Source of the DNA: Paractinoplanes polyasparticus
GTDB taxonomy: Bacteria; Actinomycetota; Actinomycetes; Mycobacteriales; Micromonosporaceae
Assembly: GCF_019710575.1 (NCBI RefSeq)
Contig: NZ_JAHWFK010000001.1
Coordinates: 806,001 to 870,000 of the forward strand
Direction: 5' to 3'
DNA: 64,000 bases
Part shown: in pieces, positions 34,124 through 41,795 of the stretch
How positions within the stretch are numbered: position 1 is the stretch's first letter
Layout of the letters: every line of letters starts with the position of its first letter
Translations under genes and position numbers: made by a program
Notes under the pieces: model-generated
Told to the model about the DNA's origin: nothing
The model's input: the letters and a program-made list of their open reading frames with translations, nothing else
The model's database searches: none

Positions 34124-34968
34124 AGCTGTACGGCCGTCTTCACCAGGGCGGCGACGGCCTGCGAGCGGCTGTGCGCAGGCCACGCGAGAACGGTGGTGAC
34201 GTGCGGGGCGTCGGTCAGCGGGACGGCGACGTGGGCGCTCCACAGCCAGGAACGGGACGACGCGCAGAGCACGGCTGAGGCGTGCCCGAGCGCGATCAGC
34301 TGCGCCAGCTGGGACAGGTCGTGGATCTCGGGACCGGGCCCCGGCTCGTACGTGCCGTCCTGGCGCGGCCAGCGGGCCACCGGCAGGTCCGGCCGGCCGG
34401 TGAGGTCGGCCAAGATCAGCGAGCTTCGCGCGGCGAGGGGGTGGTCGGCGGGCAGGATGGCGACCTGCTGCTCGGTCAGCAGGTCCTCGGTGTCGAACCC
34501 GGTCAGGGCGTCGAACGGGCGCTGCATGAACGCGACGTCGGCCCGGCCGTCGCGCAGCATCCGGGCCTGGTCACCCATCCCGCACAGCACGACCTCGATC
34601 TCGGCCGCGCCGGGCTCGGCGGCGTGCGCGTCCAGCAGGTGGCGCAGCAGGTCGTGGTTGGCACCGGCCTTGGTCGCCAAGACCAGCCGATTCGCGCCCG
34701 TCGCCGCCCGCTGGGTGCGACGGGCAGCCGCAGCGGCGCTGTCGAGCAGGGCCCGGGCCTCGTCGAGCAGCACCCGGCCGGCGTCGGTGAGCGCCACACC
34801 GCGGCGGTCGCGTTCGAGCAGGGCGACGCCGAGACGCCGTTCGAGCTGCTGGATCGCCCGGGACAACGGCGGCTGGGCGATGCCGAGACGCTCCGCGGCC
34901 CGGCTGAAGTGCAGTTCCTCGGCCACGGTGACGAAGTAGCGAAGCTCGCGGGTTTCCAGCGTGTCCAC
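34120..34968 (-). CDS. LysR-family transcriptional regulator
   Basis: About 282 residues from a GTG (VDTLETRELRYFVTVAEELH). The N-terminal winged helix has FVTVAEELHFSRAAERLGIAQPPLSRAIQQLERRLGVALLERDRRGVALTDAG, which is the LysR signature. The effector domain (about 90-282) includes DLLRHLLDAHAAEPGAAEIEV. It is divergent from an SDR gene, with a perfect LysR box between the two starts, so autoregulation and control of the SDR are likely. Confidence 0.92.
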   Translation of the reverse strand: MDTLETRELRYFVTVAEELHFSRAAERLGIAQPPLSRAIQQLERRLGVALLERDRRGVALTDAGRVLLDEARALLDSAAAAARRTQRAATGANRLVLATKAGANHDLLRHLLDAHAAEPGAAEIEVVLCGMGDQARMLRDGRADVAFMQRPFDALTGFDTEDLLTEQQVAILPADHPLAARSSLILADLTGRPDLPVARWPRQDGTYEPGPGPEIHDLSQLAQLIALGHASAVLCASSRSWLWSAHVAVPLTDAPHVTTVLAWPAHSRSQAVAALVKTAVQL

Positions 34969-34985
34969 CGTCCGACGATACTGCG

Positions 34986-35006
34986 GTGATACCGGCCGGG
35001 TATCAC
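34986..35006. promoter_or_regulatory. LysR-type operator (T-N11-A)
   Basis: GTGATACC and GGTATCAC are perfect 8-bp arms around GGCCG. The T at 34990 and the A at 35002 are separated by 11 bases within the dyad, which is the LysR box rule. It lies 17 bases upstream of the LysR start and 54 bases upstream of the SDR start. Confidence 0.85.
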
Positions 35007-35060
35007 AGCCCACCGTAATGGTGTAAGCAGCAGAGCCTGCGGCGAGCCAGCATCGGCGTC

Positions 35061-35783
35061 ATGAGCGACAACAAGACCGCGCTGATCACCGGCGCGAACA
35101 AGGGACTCGGGTACGAGATCGCAGCCGGCCTGGGCGCGCTCGGCTACCGCGTGCTGGTGGGCGCGCGTGACCGGGCCCGCGGCGAAGCGGCCGCGAAGAC
35201 ACTGCGGGCGGCCGGGGTGGACGCCCGAGCCGTGCCTTTGGATGTCACCAGCGACCGCAGCGTCGCCGAGGCGACCGAACTGATCGGCCGCCTCGACGTG
35301 CTGGTCAACAACGCCGGCATCTCCGGCCCGACCGGGCCGGGCTGGGAGCAGGACCCGACCGTTCTCAACCTCGACGTCGTGCGGGAGGTCGTCGACACCA
35401 ACGTCTACGGCGTGATCCGGGTGACCAACGCGATGCTGCCCCTGTTGCGGCGTTCGCCGTCGCCGCGCATCGTCAACGTCTCGAGCAGCGTCGCCTCACT
35501 GACCTGGCAGTCGGACCCGGCGATCGAGGTCGGCCCGATCATGGCGGCCTACTCCCCCACCAAGACCTATCTGAACGCCCTGACCGTGCATTACGCGCGC
35601 CAGTTGGCCGGCACGAACATCCTGATCAACGCCGCCTGCCCCGGCCTGGTGGCGACCGATTTCACCGGCTTCACCGGCCGCCCGGCGCGAGAGGCCGCAG
35701 CCACCCCGATCCGGCTGGCCACCCTGCCCGACGGCGGCCCGACCGGCACGTTCACCAACGACGACGGCGTCATCCCGTGGTAA
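35061..35783 (+). CDS. Short-chain dehydrogenase/reductase
   Basis: 240 residues. TGANKGLG at residues 10-17 is the NADP-type glycine motif, NNAG is present, and the catalytic set is Ser in NVSSSVASL, Tyr and Lys in YSPTK. PGLVATDF follows strand 6. The sequence resembles carbonyl reductase-like SDRs that act on small ketones. It is divergent from the LysR gene and probably its regulated target. A VOC protein starts 14 bases downstream, so the two may be co-expressed. Confidence 0.9.
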   Translation: MSDNKTALITGANKGLGYEIAAGLGALGYRVLVGARDRARGEAAAKTLRAAGVDARAVPLDVTSDRSVAEATELIGRLDVLVNNAGISGPTGPGWEQDPTVLNLDVVREVVDTNVYGVIRVTNAMLPLLRRSPSPRIVNVSSSVASLTWQSDPAIEVGPIMAAYSPTKTYLNALTVHYARQLAGTNILINAACPGLVATDFTGFTGRPAREAAATPIRLATLPDGGPTGTFTNDDGVIPW

Positions 35784-35796
35784 CTAGGCTGCCCAG

Positions 35797-36216
35797 GTGC
35801 AGATCGATCTGGTTGCCCTGATCGTCGACGAGTACGACCCGGCCATCGCCTTCTTCACCGGCGTGCTCGGCTTCGACCTCATCGAGGACTCGCCGTCGCT
35901 GACCACCGACGGCCGGCCCAAGCGCTGGGTGGTCGTCCGGCCGCCCGGCGCCCAGACCGGCATCCTGCTGGCCCGGGCCGACGGCGACCGCCAGCGCGCG
36001 GCCGTGGGTGACCAGGCGGCCGGGCGGGTCGGGTGGTTCCTGCGCGTCGACGACTTCGAGGCCACGCACCGGAAGCTGACCGACGCGGGCGTCGTCTTCG
36101 TGCGGGAGCCCCGCGACGAACCGTACGGCCGGGTCGCGGTCTTCCTCGACATCGCCGGCAACCGCTGGGATCTGCTCGGTCGCCCCCATGAACGCGCACA
36201 GGTTGACATCGATTGA
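35797..36216 (+). CDS. VOC family (glyoxalase-like) protein
   Basis: 139 residues from a GTG. Two betaalphabetabetabeta modules are visible: DLVALIVDEYDPAIAFFTGVLGFDLIED and GWFLRVDDFEATHRKLTDAGVVFVREPRDEPYGRVAVFLDIAGNRWDLL. The ending F.D..GN.WDL is a common metal-site variant of VOC proteins. The function could be isomerase, dioxygenase or antibiotic binding. It probably shares a transcript with the upstream SDR gene. Confidence 0.88.
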   Translation: MQIDLVALIVDEYDPAIAFFTGVLGFDLIEDSPSLTTDGRPKRWVVVRPPGAQTGILLARADGDRQRAAVGDQAAGRVGWFLRVDDFEATHRKLTDAGVVFVREPRDEPYGRVAVFLDIAGNRWDLLGRPHERAQVDID

Positions 36217-36317
36217 TCCGTCACGCGGTCGGGAACCGGGTCATGTCCAGGCCTACTTCGACCAGGTTGGTTTGAGCGCCGGACTGGCCGATCCGCCTGT
36301 TCGGTCGGCGTAGGCGG

Positions 36318-37595
36318 TCAGCCGTCGATGCTGTGGGCGATCCGCAGCGCCTCGATGAACAGCGGCTGGGCCCCGTCGACATCTCCGGCGATCAGGGTCG
36401 CGAAGCCCAGATTGAGCAACATCATGCCGAGGCTGTAGAGGTCGCCCGCCGCCCGGCTGCGCCGGGCGCCTTCCGTTGCCGCGGTCGACACCGCGTCGAG
36501 ATCGCCGTCGAAAAGCCCGTGCAGAGCCCGCGCCTGCAGGACCGCGACCGTCGCGGGGAACTCGTCGACGCCCGCGGCGATTTCGGCCGCCTCGTCGAGG
36601 GTCCGCCCGGCGCGCGCCCGGTCGCCGGCCAGGTGCCAGGCGATCGACGCCATCGCCGGCGACTCGGACACGAGGCGCGGCTGGTGTTCCGCGCGTGCCG
36701 CCGACGCCGCTCGGTCCAGAGCAGGTATGGCGGATGCCGGCTGGTACTGCAGGACGGAGAGGAAGCCGCGGACGAAAAGGGCCAACGCATGCGCCGGTTC
36801 GTCGTCGTCGGCGGGCGGTAGGAGTTCGTCGAGCCCTCGGACGCCCTCGCTCGTCGCGCGGGTGGAGCAGTACCAGCCCACCGCGCCGGCGAGATCCAGT
36901 CCGCGGTGAGTGTCCCCCCGCGCCACGCACCGCCGGAGCACCAACCTGATGTTGTCGATCTCCAAGTCCATCCAGGCCAGCCAGTCGGGCAACCGATACC
37001 GGGCTGTCGGCCCGGACCGCAGGCAGGTCGCCCGGTAGTACTCCGCGCAGCGGAGGTGGGCGGTTTCCTCCTCGCCGGCCTCGCGAAGTTTGACGCCGGC
37101 GTACTCGCGCATCTTGTCGACGAGTGACGCGAGCGTGTCCAGCGCGCGCGGGACAGGCAGCCCGCCGCCGGTACAGATTCCTTCGACATCGTCGAGCGTG
37201 AACCTGCCCGCGAACACGCATAACCACCGCAACATCCGCCGCTCGTCGGCGCCCAGCAGGTCGTGGCTCCAGTCGATCGTGGTGCGCAGGGTCTGATGAC
37301 GCGGGAGTGCCGTATGGGCACCGCCGGTCAGCAGGGCGAAGCGGTCGGCCAGCCGGCCCAGGATCTGTTCCACGCTGAGCACCCGGGTCCGCACGGCGGC
37401 CAGTTCGATCGCCGGTGGCAGCCCGTCGAGGCGGCGGCACAGTTCGACCACGGGCTGCTGGTTGGCGGAGGTGAGCCGGAACTCGCCGGACGCCGCGGCG
37501 GCCCGCTCGACGAACAACATCACGGACTCGATCTGCCGCGACCGCGCGAGCGGTGCGGTCGAACCGACGGGCGGCAGGTCCAGCGGGGGTACGGG
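36318..37595 (-). pseudogene. Truncated AfsR/LuxR-type regulator (ATPase-TPR part)
   Basis: The frame begins PVPPLDLPPVGSTAPLARSR after a stop (TGA at 37596-37598) and continues SVMLFVERAAAASGEFRLT, LCRRLDGLPPAIELAAVRTRVLSVEQI, a piece of the NB-ARC-like ATPase just after the P-loop and Walker B parts, which are missing. Later, LASLVDK runs straight into MREYAGVKLREAGEE, skipping about 20 residues usually found there. The rest is a helical-repeat region to the stop. With both ends and an internal segment affected, it is unlikely to work. The other regulator of this type, at 26337, is intact. Confidence 0.75.
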
Positions 37596-37649
37596 TCAGG
37601 ATGCTTCTGTGCTCCCGGTTGATCAGCCAGGTCATGGCGCCGATGCTGA

Positions 37650-37808
37650 CCAGAGAACCGGGATGATCTGGCGGTCCTCCGCGACCTGCTCGACGGCAAG
37701 CGGGTCGTCCCCGTCATCGACCAGACCTTTCCGCTCAGCGCCGCCGGCGAGGCCATCGCCTACGTCGAGGCCGGGCACGCGAGAGGCAAAGTCGTCATCA
37801 CCGGCTGA
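37650..37808 (+). pseudogene. C-terminal fragment of a zinc-type alcohol dehydrogenase (MDR)
   Basis: The in-frame fragment ENRDDLAVLRDLLDGKRV, VVPVIDQTFPLSAAGEAIAY, VEAGHARGKVVITG and a stop is the standard C-terminal end of NAD(P)-dependent MDR oxidoreductases. A stop codon (TGA at 37647-37649) precedes it, so it is about 52 codons of a gene whose catalytic and Rossmann parts are missing. It begins only 54 bases from the truncated regulator on the other strand. Confidence 0.75.
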
Positions 37809-37918
37809 GCCGCCGGCTCGCCATAGCTTCGGCGCCACGCGCCCGGGCAGCGAGAAGAACAAGCCCCTTCGACAGGACGTCCCATTGCTACGAATTCCGA
37901 CGGGCGGTGCACAATCCC

Positions 37919-38350
37919 ATGAAGCCGCAATCGAGTAAACGATCCACATCGCGGACAATTGCCGCGTGGATGTTGCGAGCCGTCGTGGGCTCGATGTTTC
38001 TCGTGATAGCAGCTACCAAGCTCATTGGCACCGCGGACACGGTCGAGTATCTCGAAGCCATCGGCTGGGGACAATGGTTTCGCTATCTGACGGGATCGCT
38101 CGACCTGGTGGGCGCAGTGCTGTTGTTCGTGCCTCGTTGTACATTTTTCGGGGCGGTCGTTCTCATCAGCTCCGTCGGAACGGCGACCGTGCTTTCCATG
38201 ACAGTGCTCAGCGGCGATGCGCACTGGGGCGGCCTGGCCTATGTGCTGCAGCCCCTCATACTCACGTCACTTGCCGTTGCACTAGCCTGGCTGACCTGGC
38301 CGCTCAGGCCAGATCCGATTTCCGCCAGAGCGAGCTCGAAGAACCAGTAA
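37919..38350 (+). CDS. DoxX-family membrane protein
   Basis: About 143 residues from MKPQSSKRSTS; a GTG at 37907 is an alternative start. Four hydrophobic segments are visible: WMLRAVVGSMFLVIAATKLI, YLTGSLDLVGAVLLFVP, FGAVVLISSVGTATVLSMTVL and QPLILTSLAVALAWLTWPL. The G.. ATKL motif in the first helix is typical of DoxX. Codon use includes AGT, AAA, ATA, TTG and GCA codons that are rare in the neighbouring genes, so it may have arrived by transfer. It lies directly after the scar zone at 36.3-37.8 kb. Confidence 0.8.
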   Translation: MKPQSSKRSTSRTIAAWMLRAVVGSMFLVIAATKLIGTADTVEYLEAIGWGQWFRYLTGSLDLVGAVLLFVPRCTFFGAVVLISSVGTATVLSMTVLSGDAHWGGLAYVLQPLILTSLAVALAWLTWPLRPDPISARASSKNQ

Positions 38351-38708
38351 GGCGGAGATGCAACTCGCAGCCGCTCCGGCGACAGTCTTGCTGAGCGGCA
38401 CGACACGCAGGGACGCATCGACGTCGCCGAGGTTTTCGGACGTCTGACAAGCGCTGATCGGTATCGGGCCAACCTATCGAAGAACAGGCTCGCGTCGAGT
38501 GACCGACGACCCGGCCGGACAATGCCCAAGAGTCCACGACGCTGAAGCCGGCTGCTGCGCCTTGCGTCCGTCGGGGTCGGCCCCGGTACACGCTTGGGGC
38601 GGTGGCCCGGCATGTGATCTCGACTGGATGGCACGGTCGGCCGGGCTTGACCTTCTTCTGCGGGCGGCCGAGGAGGGGCTTGCGGCTCAAGCGGCTTGAG
38701 AACGCATA
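38351..38708. other. Gap between the DoxX and MerR genes
   Basis: No gene is supported. A GCCGCTC/GAGCGGC pair (38370-38376 and 38393-38399) could form a weak 7-bp hairpin after the DoxX gene. Short frames on both strands are unremarkable. Confidence 0.4.
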
Positions 38709-38723
38709 GTGGGCGTCGTGGAC

Positions 38724-39710
38724 ATGAGCGAGCTGTACCCGATCGGGGACGTGGCGCGGCGGACCGGCCTGAGCGTCAGTGCCGTCCGGTACTACGCGGA
38801 CGCCGGTGTCGTCACACCGGTCGCCAGCACCGCGGCCGGCCATCGCCTCTACGACGTGTCGGCCATCGCCCGGCTGGAACTGGTTCGGACGCTGCGGGAA
38901 CTCGACGCCGGCCTGGACGAGATCCGGCAAGTGCTGGCTGGCGAGTCGACGCTGCGCGCGCTGGCCGCCACCCACCTGGCCCTGCTCACAAGGCAGGAGG
39001 CACGGTTGCGTAGCCGTCGCGCCGTGCTGTCCGCCATCCTCCGGCAGGACACCACGGCCGAGCAGGTCACGCTGATGCACAAGCTGGCCGGCATGCCGGA
39101 TGAGGAACGCGACCGGCTGATCGACGAGTTCTGGACCGAGGTGACCACCGGCTGGGAGCCGCCGGAGCGAATGGTCCAGTGGTGGCGAGCAGCCCGGCCG
39201 GCACTGCCTGAAAATCCCACCGCAGCCCAGTTGGAGGCGTGGATCGAGCTGGCCGAGTTCGTCCGCGACGCCGAGGTCCGGCAGGTCGTGCGCGGCGAGC
39301 TGCGTCAGGTTTGCACCACCGGTGCCGGGCCGCTGATGACCTCGTCGCCGATGCTGGACGCTCTGGAGACAGCCACGCCGATCGGCCAGGCGGCGATGGA
39401 CGCGGCCCGCGAGCGGGTGCCGCCGGACTCACCGCAGGGACGCGAGATCGCCGACCGGTGGATCGGGTGGCTGTCCGGCATTTTCGCGACACCGGACAGC
39501 CCGGGGCGGCCGGACACCCCCGAGTTCCGGTTCCAGGCGGCCGACCACATGCTGCAAGCTGCGGAATGGGAGCGCACCCCGCCGGATCCGCCGGGACTGT
39601 TTCACCGGTACATGGCGCTGGTCACGGCCGTTAACAACGTGCCGCCGGAGCCGTTGCCGTTCGAGTGGCTGGCCGCAGCACTGCGCGCGTCCGCAACACC
39701 GGCTTCCTGA
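38724..39710 (+). CDS. MerR-family transcriptional regulator
   Basis: 328 residues from MSELYPIGDVARRTGLSVSAVRYYADAG; GTG codons 15 and 6 bases earlier are in frame. The MerR winged helix covers residues 4-72, including HRLYDVSAIARLELVRTLRELDAGLDEIRQVLAG, followed by a coiled-coil dimer helix. The large C-terminal region of about 220 residues is helical (LMHKLAGMPDEERDRLIDEFWTEVTTGWEP, WIELAEFVRDAEVRQVVRGELR) and has no metal-binding cysteines, so it belongs to the small-molecule-sensing kind. Its target is not evident. Confidence 0.85.
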   Translation: MSELYPIGDVARRTGLSVSAVRYYADAGVVTPVASTAAGHRLYDVSAIARLELVRTLRELDAGLDEIRQVLAGESTLRALAATHLALLTRQEARLRSRRAVLSAILRQDTTAEQVTLMHKLAGMPDEERDRLIDEFWTEVTTGWEPPERMVQWWRAARPALPENPTAAQLEAWIELAEFVRDAEVRQVVRGELRQVCTTGAGPLMTSSPMLDALETATPIGQAAMDAARERVPPDSPQGREIADRWIGWLSGIFATPDSPGRPDTPEFRFQAADHMLQAAEWERTPPDPPGLFHRYMALVTAVNNVPPEPLPFEWLAAALRASATPAS

Positions 39711-39873
39711 TCGGCGATACGCGGGTCGGCCGGTTGTTCTACCCGCTCAACAAGGCGAACCGGGCGGACTCCTGCAGACCGCACAGATACCGGTGTGATG
39801 CTGCCAAGGTCAGCCCGGCACGCTCGCTCCGATGTGAACACACTCGGCGGGGATGGTCGCTCAACAGCGCTAT

Positions 39874-40024
39874 TCAGTGTTTGAGCGTATGTGAGATGTG
39901 TGGGGGGAGGGCGAGGATGGCCTCGAGGCCGCCTTCGAATAATTGGTCGTCGTTCCAACGTTCGGTGTCGAGATGGCCCGAGGCGTTGAGGACGGGGTAG
40001 GTGAATGCGGCTGGGTTCGGCACC
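39874..40024 (-). pseudogene. Probable TetR C-terminal fragment
   Basis: The last 49 codons of an open frame read VPNPAAFTYPVLNASGHL and then DTERWNDDQLFEGGLEAILALPPHI, which resembles the C-terminal end of TetR/AcrR regulators (an FEFGL..ILDGI-like segment). Upstream of about 40024 the frame shows no TetR sequence and runs antisense to the hydrolase-LuxR gene. No start is visible, so it is treated as a remnant. The match is short. Confidence 0.4.
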
Positions 40025-40057
40025 CTCGATGGCAGTCCTGCATAGGACAATGGCGGG

Positions 40058-41107
40058 GTGCGGCAGCGGCTGGATCGGGTGGTGCTGGACGACGGCACTG
40101 CGGTGGCGTACGCCTCGATCGGTTCGGGGCGGCCTCTGGTGTACGTGATGGGCTGGCTCACGCATCTGCGACTGGGCTGGGAACTGCCGGCGGAAAGGGC
40201 GCTCTACGAGGCGCTGGCGCAGGGCGGGCGGCTCGTGCGCTACGACCGGGCCGGGTGCGGGCTGTCGCCGGCTACGCAGCGGCCGGCGTCGCTGGCGTAC
40301 GAGCTCGAACAGCTGAGCGCCGTCGCGGCCACGCTGGGCGAGCCGTTCGACCTCATGGGCACGTCGATGGGGGCGCCCGTCGCGGCCGCGTGGGCGGCGG
40401 CTCATCCGGAGTCGGTGCGGCGCCTCGTCCTCTATGGCGGCTGGGTGCGTGGCGCGGAACTGTCGGCTCCGGGCGTACGGGAAAACGTTCTGGGTCTGGT
40501 CGAGGCGCACTGGGGGCTCGGGTCGGACGTGCTGACCGACATCTTCGCCCCCGACGCCGACGCCGCCACCCGGGCCGCGCAGGCCCGCTACCAGCGCGCG
40601 TGCTCAAGTGCTGCGACCGCTCGGGACCTGCTGGCGCTGAGCTACGACCTCGACGTCGGCGACCTTCTGGGCCGGGTGCGGACACCGACGCTGGTTGTGC
40701 ACCGCACCGGCGATCGAGCGGCCCCCGTCGCCCAGGCCGAGGCTCTCGCCGCCGGCATCAGCGGCGCCCGGTTGACCCTGCTGCCCGGCCGGTCGCATCT
40801 GCCGTACGCCGGTGACCGCGACGAACTGGTACGGGTGATCCGCCGCTTTCTCGGCCGGCCCGTGGCGCGCCGCCACGCCGAGGGGCTGACCGCCCGCCAG
40901 CGCGAGGTGGCCGCGCTGGTCAGCCAGGGCTGCACGAACCGCGAGATAGCGACCCGCCTGGGAATCGACGAGCGCTCGGCCGAGGGCCACGTCGAACGGA
41001 TCCGGCTGCGCCTGGGTTTTCGCTCCCGAGCTCAGATCGCCGCCTGGTACAGCGCACAGTGGGGTATTTCCCCGCCTGCGCCGGGTGCCGGCGCGCGGCC
41101 ACGATAG
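40058..41107 (+). CDS. Alpha/beta hydrolase fused to a LuxR-type DNA-binding domain
   Basis: 349 residues from a GTG. Residues 1-270 form an alpha/beta hydrolase: VMGWLTHLRLGWELP, LVRYDRAGCGLS (oxyanion strand), nucleophile elbow MGTSMGAP with Ser103, and the late TLVVHRTGDRAAP and GRSHLPYAGD carrying the likely Asp and His. Residues about 280-340 form a LuxR HTH (EGLTARQREVAALVSQGCTNREIATRLGIDERSAEGHVERIRLRLGF). Such proteins are probable one-component regulators that bind, or hydrolyse, a small ligand. The catalytic set looks complete, so real enzymatic activity is possible. Confidence 0.85.
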   Translation: MRQRLDRVVLDDGTAVAYASIGSGRPLVYVMGWLTHLRLGWELPAERALYEALAQGGRLVRYDRAGCGLSPATQRPASLAYELEQLSAVAATLGEPFDLMGTSMGAPVAAAWAAAHPESVRRLVLYGGWVRGAELSAPGVRENVLGLVEAHWGLGSDVLTDIFAPDADAATRAAQARYQRACSSAATARDLLALSYDLDVGDLLGRVRTPTLVVHRTGDRAAPVAQAEALAAGISGARLTLLPGRSHLPYAGDRDELVRVIRRFLGRPVARRHAEGLTARQREVAALVSQGCTNREIATRLGIDERSAEGHVERIRLRLGFRSRAQIAAWYSAQWGISPPAPGAGARPR

Positions 41108-41111
41108 GGCC

Positions 41112-41756
41112 ATGTCACTGGCAACCAGCTACGAAGTGAACCGGGTCCGCGGGCCCTTCAACGCCACGTTCTTCGGCCTGATGGGCCCGTACATCGAGTG
41201 GAACGTGCGGCACCACAAGCGGCGGGTGTTCGCCGGCCTGCCCGGCACCGTGGTCGAGATCGGCTCCGGCGTGGGCGCCAACCTGCGCTACCTGCGGCCG
41301 GGCTCGACGCTCGTGGCCATCGAACCCAACACCGCGATGCACCGTCGGCTGCGGTCGGCCGCGGACCGGCGCGGCGTCCGGCTCGACCTGCATGACAGCA
41401 CAGCCGAGCAGACCGGCCTGCCGGACCGGAGCGCGGACACCGTGATCTCGTCGCTCGTGCTGTGCACGGTGTCCGACCCGGCCGAGGTGCTGACCGAGGT
41501 GCGCCGCATCCTGCGACCGGGCGGCACGTTCCTCTTCGTCGAGCACGTGGCCGCTCCCGCCGGCACCTTCACGCGCAAGCTTCAGCGAGCGCTGCGCCGC
41601 CCCTGGGCGTGGACGTTCGAGGGCTGCTCGTGCGAACGAGACCTGGCAAGAGTGCTGCGCGCCGCCGGCTTCACCGACGTCGAGCTGACGCCGTATCGGT
41701 TGCACAGCCCGTTCATCACGTTCAACACGCAGATCGCCGGCGTGGCCCACGCCTGA
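41112..41756 (+). CDS. Class I SAM-dependent methyltransferase (UbiE-like)
   Basis: 214 residues from the ATG at 41112, four bases after the hydrolase-LuxR stop. Motif I is VVEIGSGVGANLRYL, motif II VAIEPNTAMHRRL, then DRSADTVISSLVLCTVSDPAEVLTEVRRILRPGGTFLFVEHV, the standard methyltransferase-11 pattern. The FNTQIAGVAHA end is common in a group of small lipid-quinone type methyltransferases. It is probably co-transcribed with the hydrolase-LuxR gene. Confidence 0.88.
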   Translation: MSLATSYEVNRVRGPFNATFFGLMGPYIEWNVRHHKRRVFAGLPGTVVEIGSGVGANLRYLRPGSTLVAIEPNTAMHRRLRSAADRRGVRLDLHDSTAEQTGLPDRSADTVISSLVLCTVSDPAEVLTEVRRILRPGGTFLFVEHVAAPAGTFTRKLQRALRRPWAWTFEGCSCERDLARVLRAAGFTDVELTPYRLHSPFITFNTQIAGVAHA

Positions 41757-41795
41757 CCGCCCGGCCGGGAGCATCCGGATCGGACTCCGCGGCGC

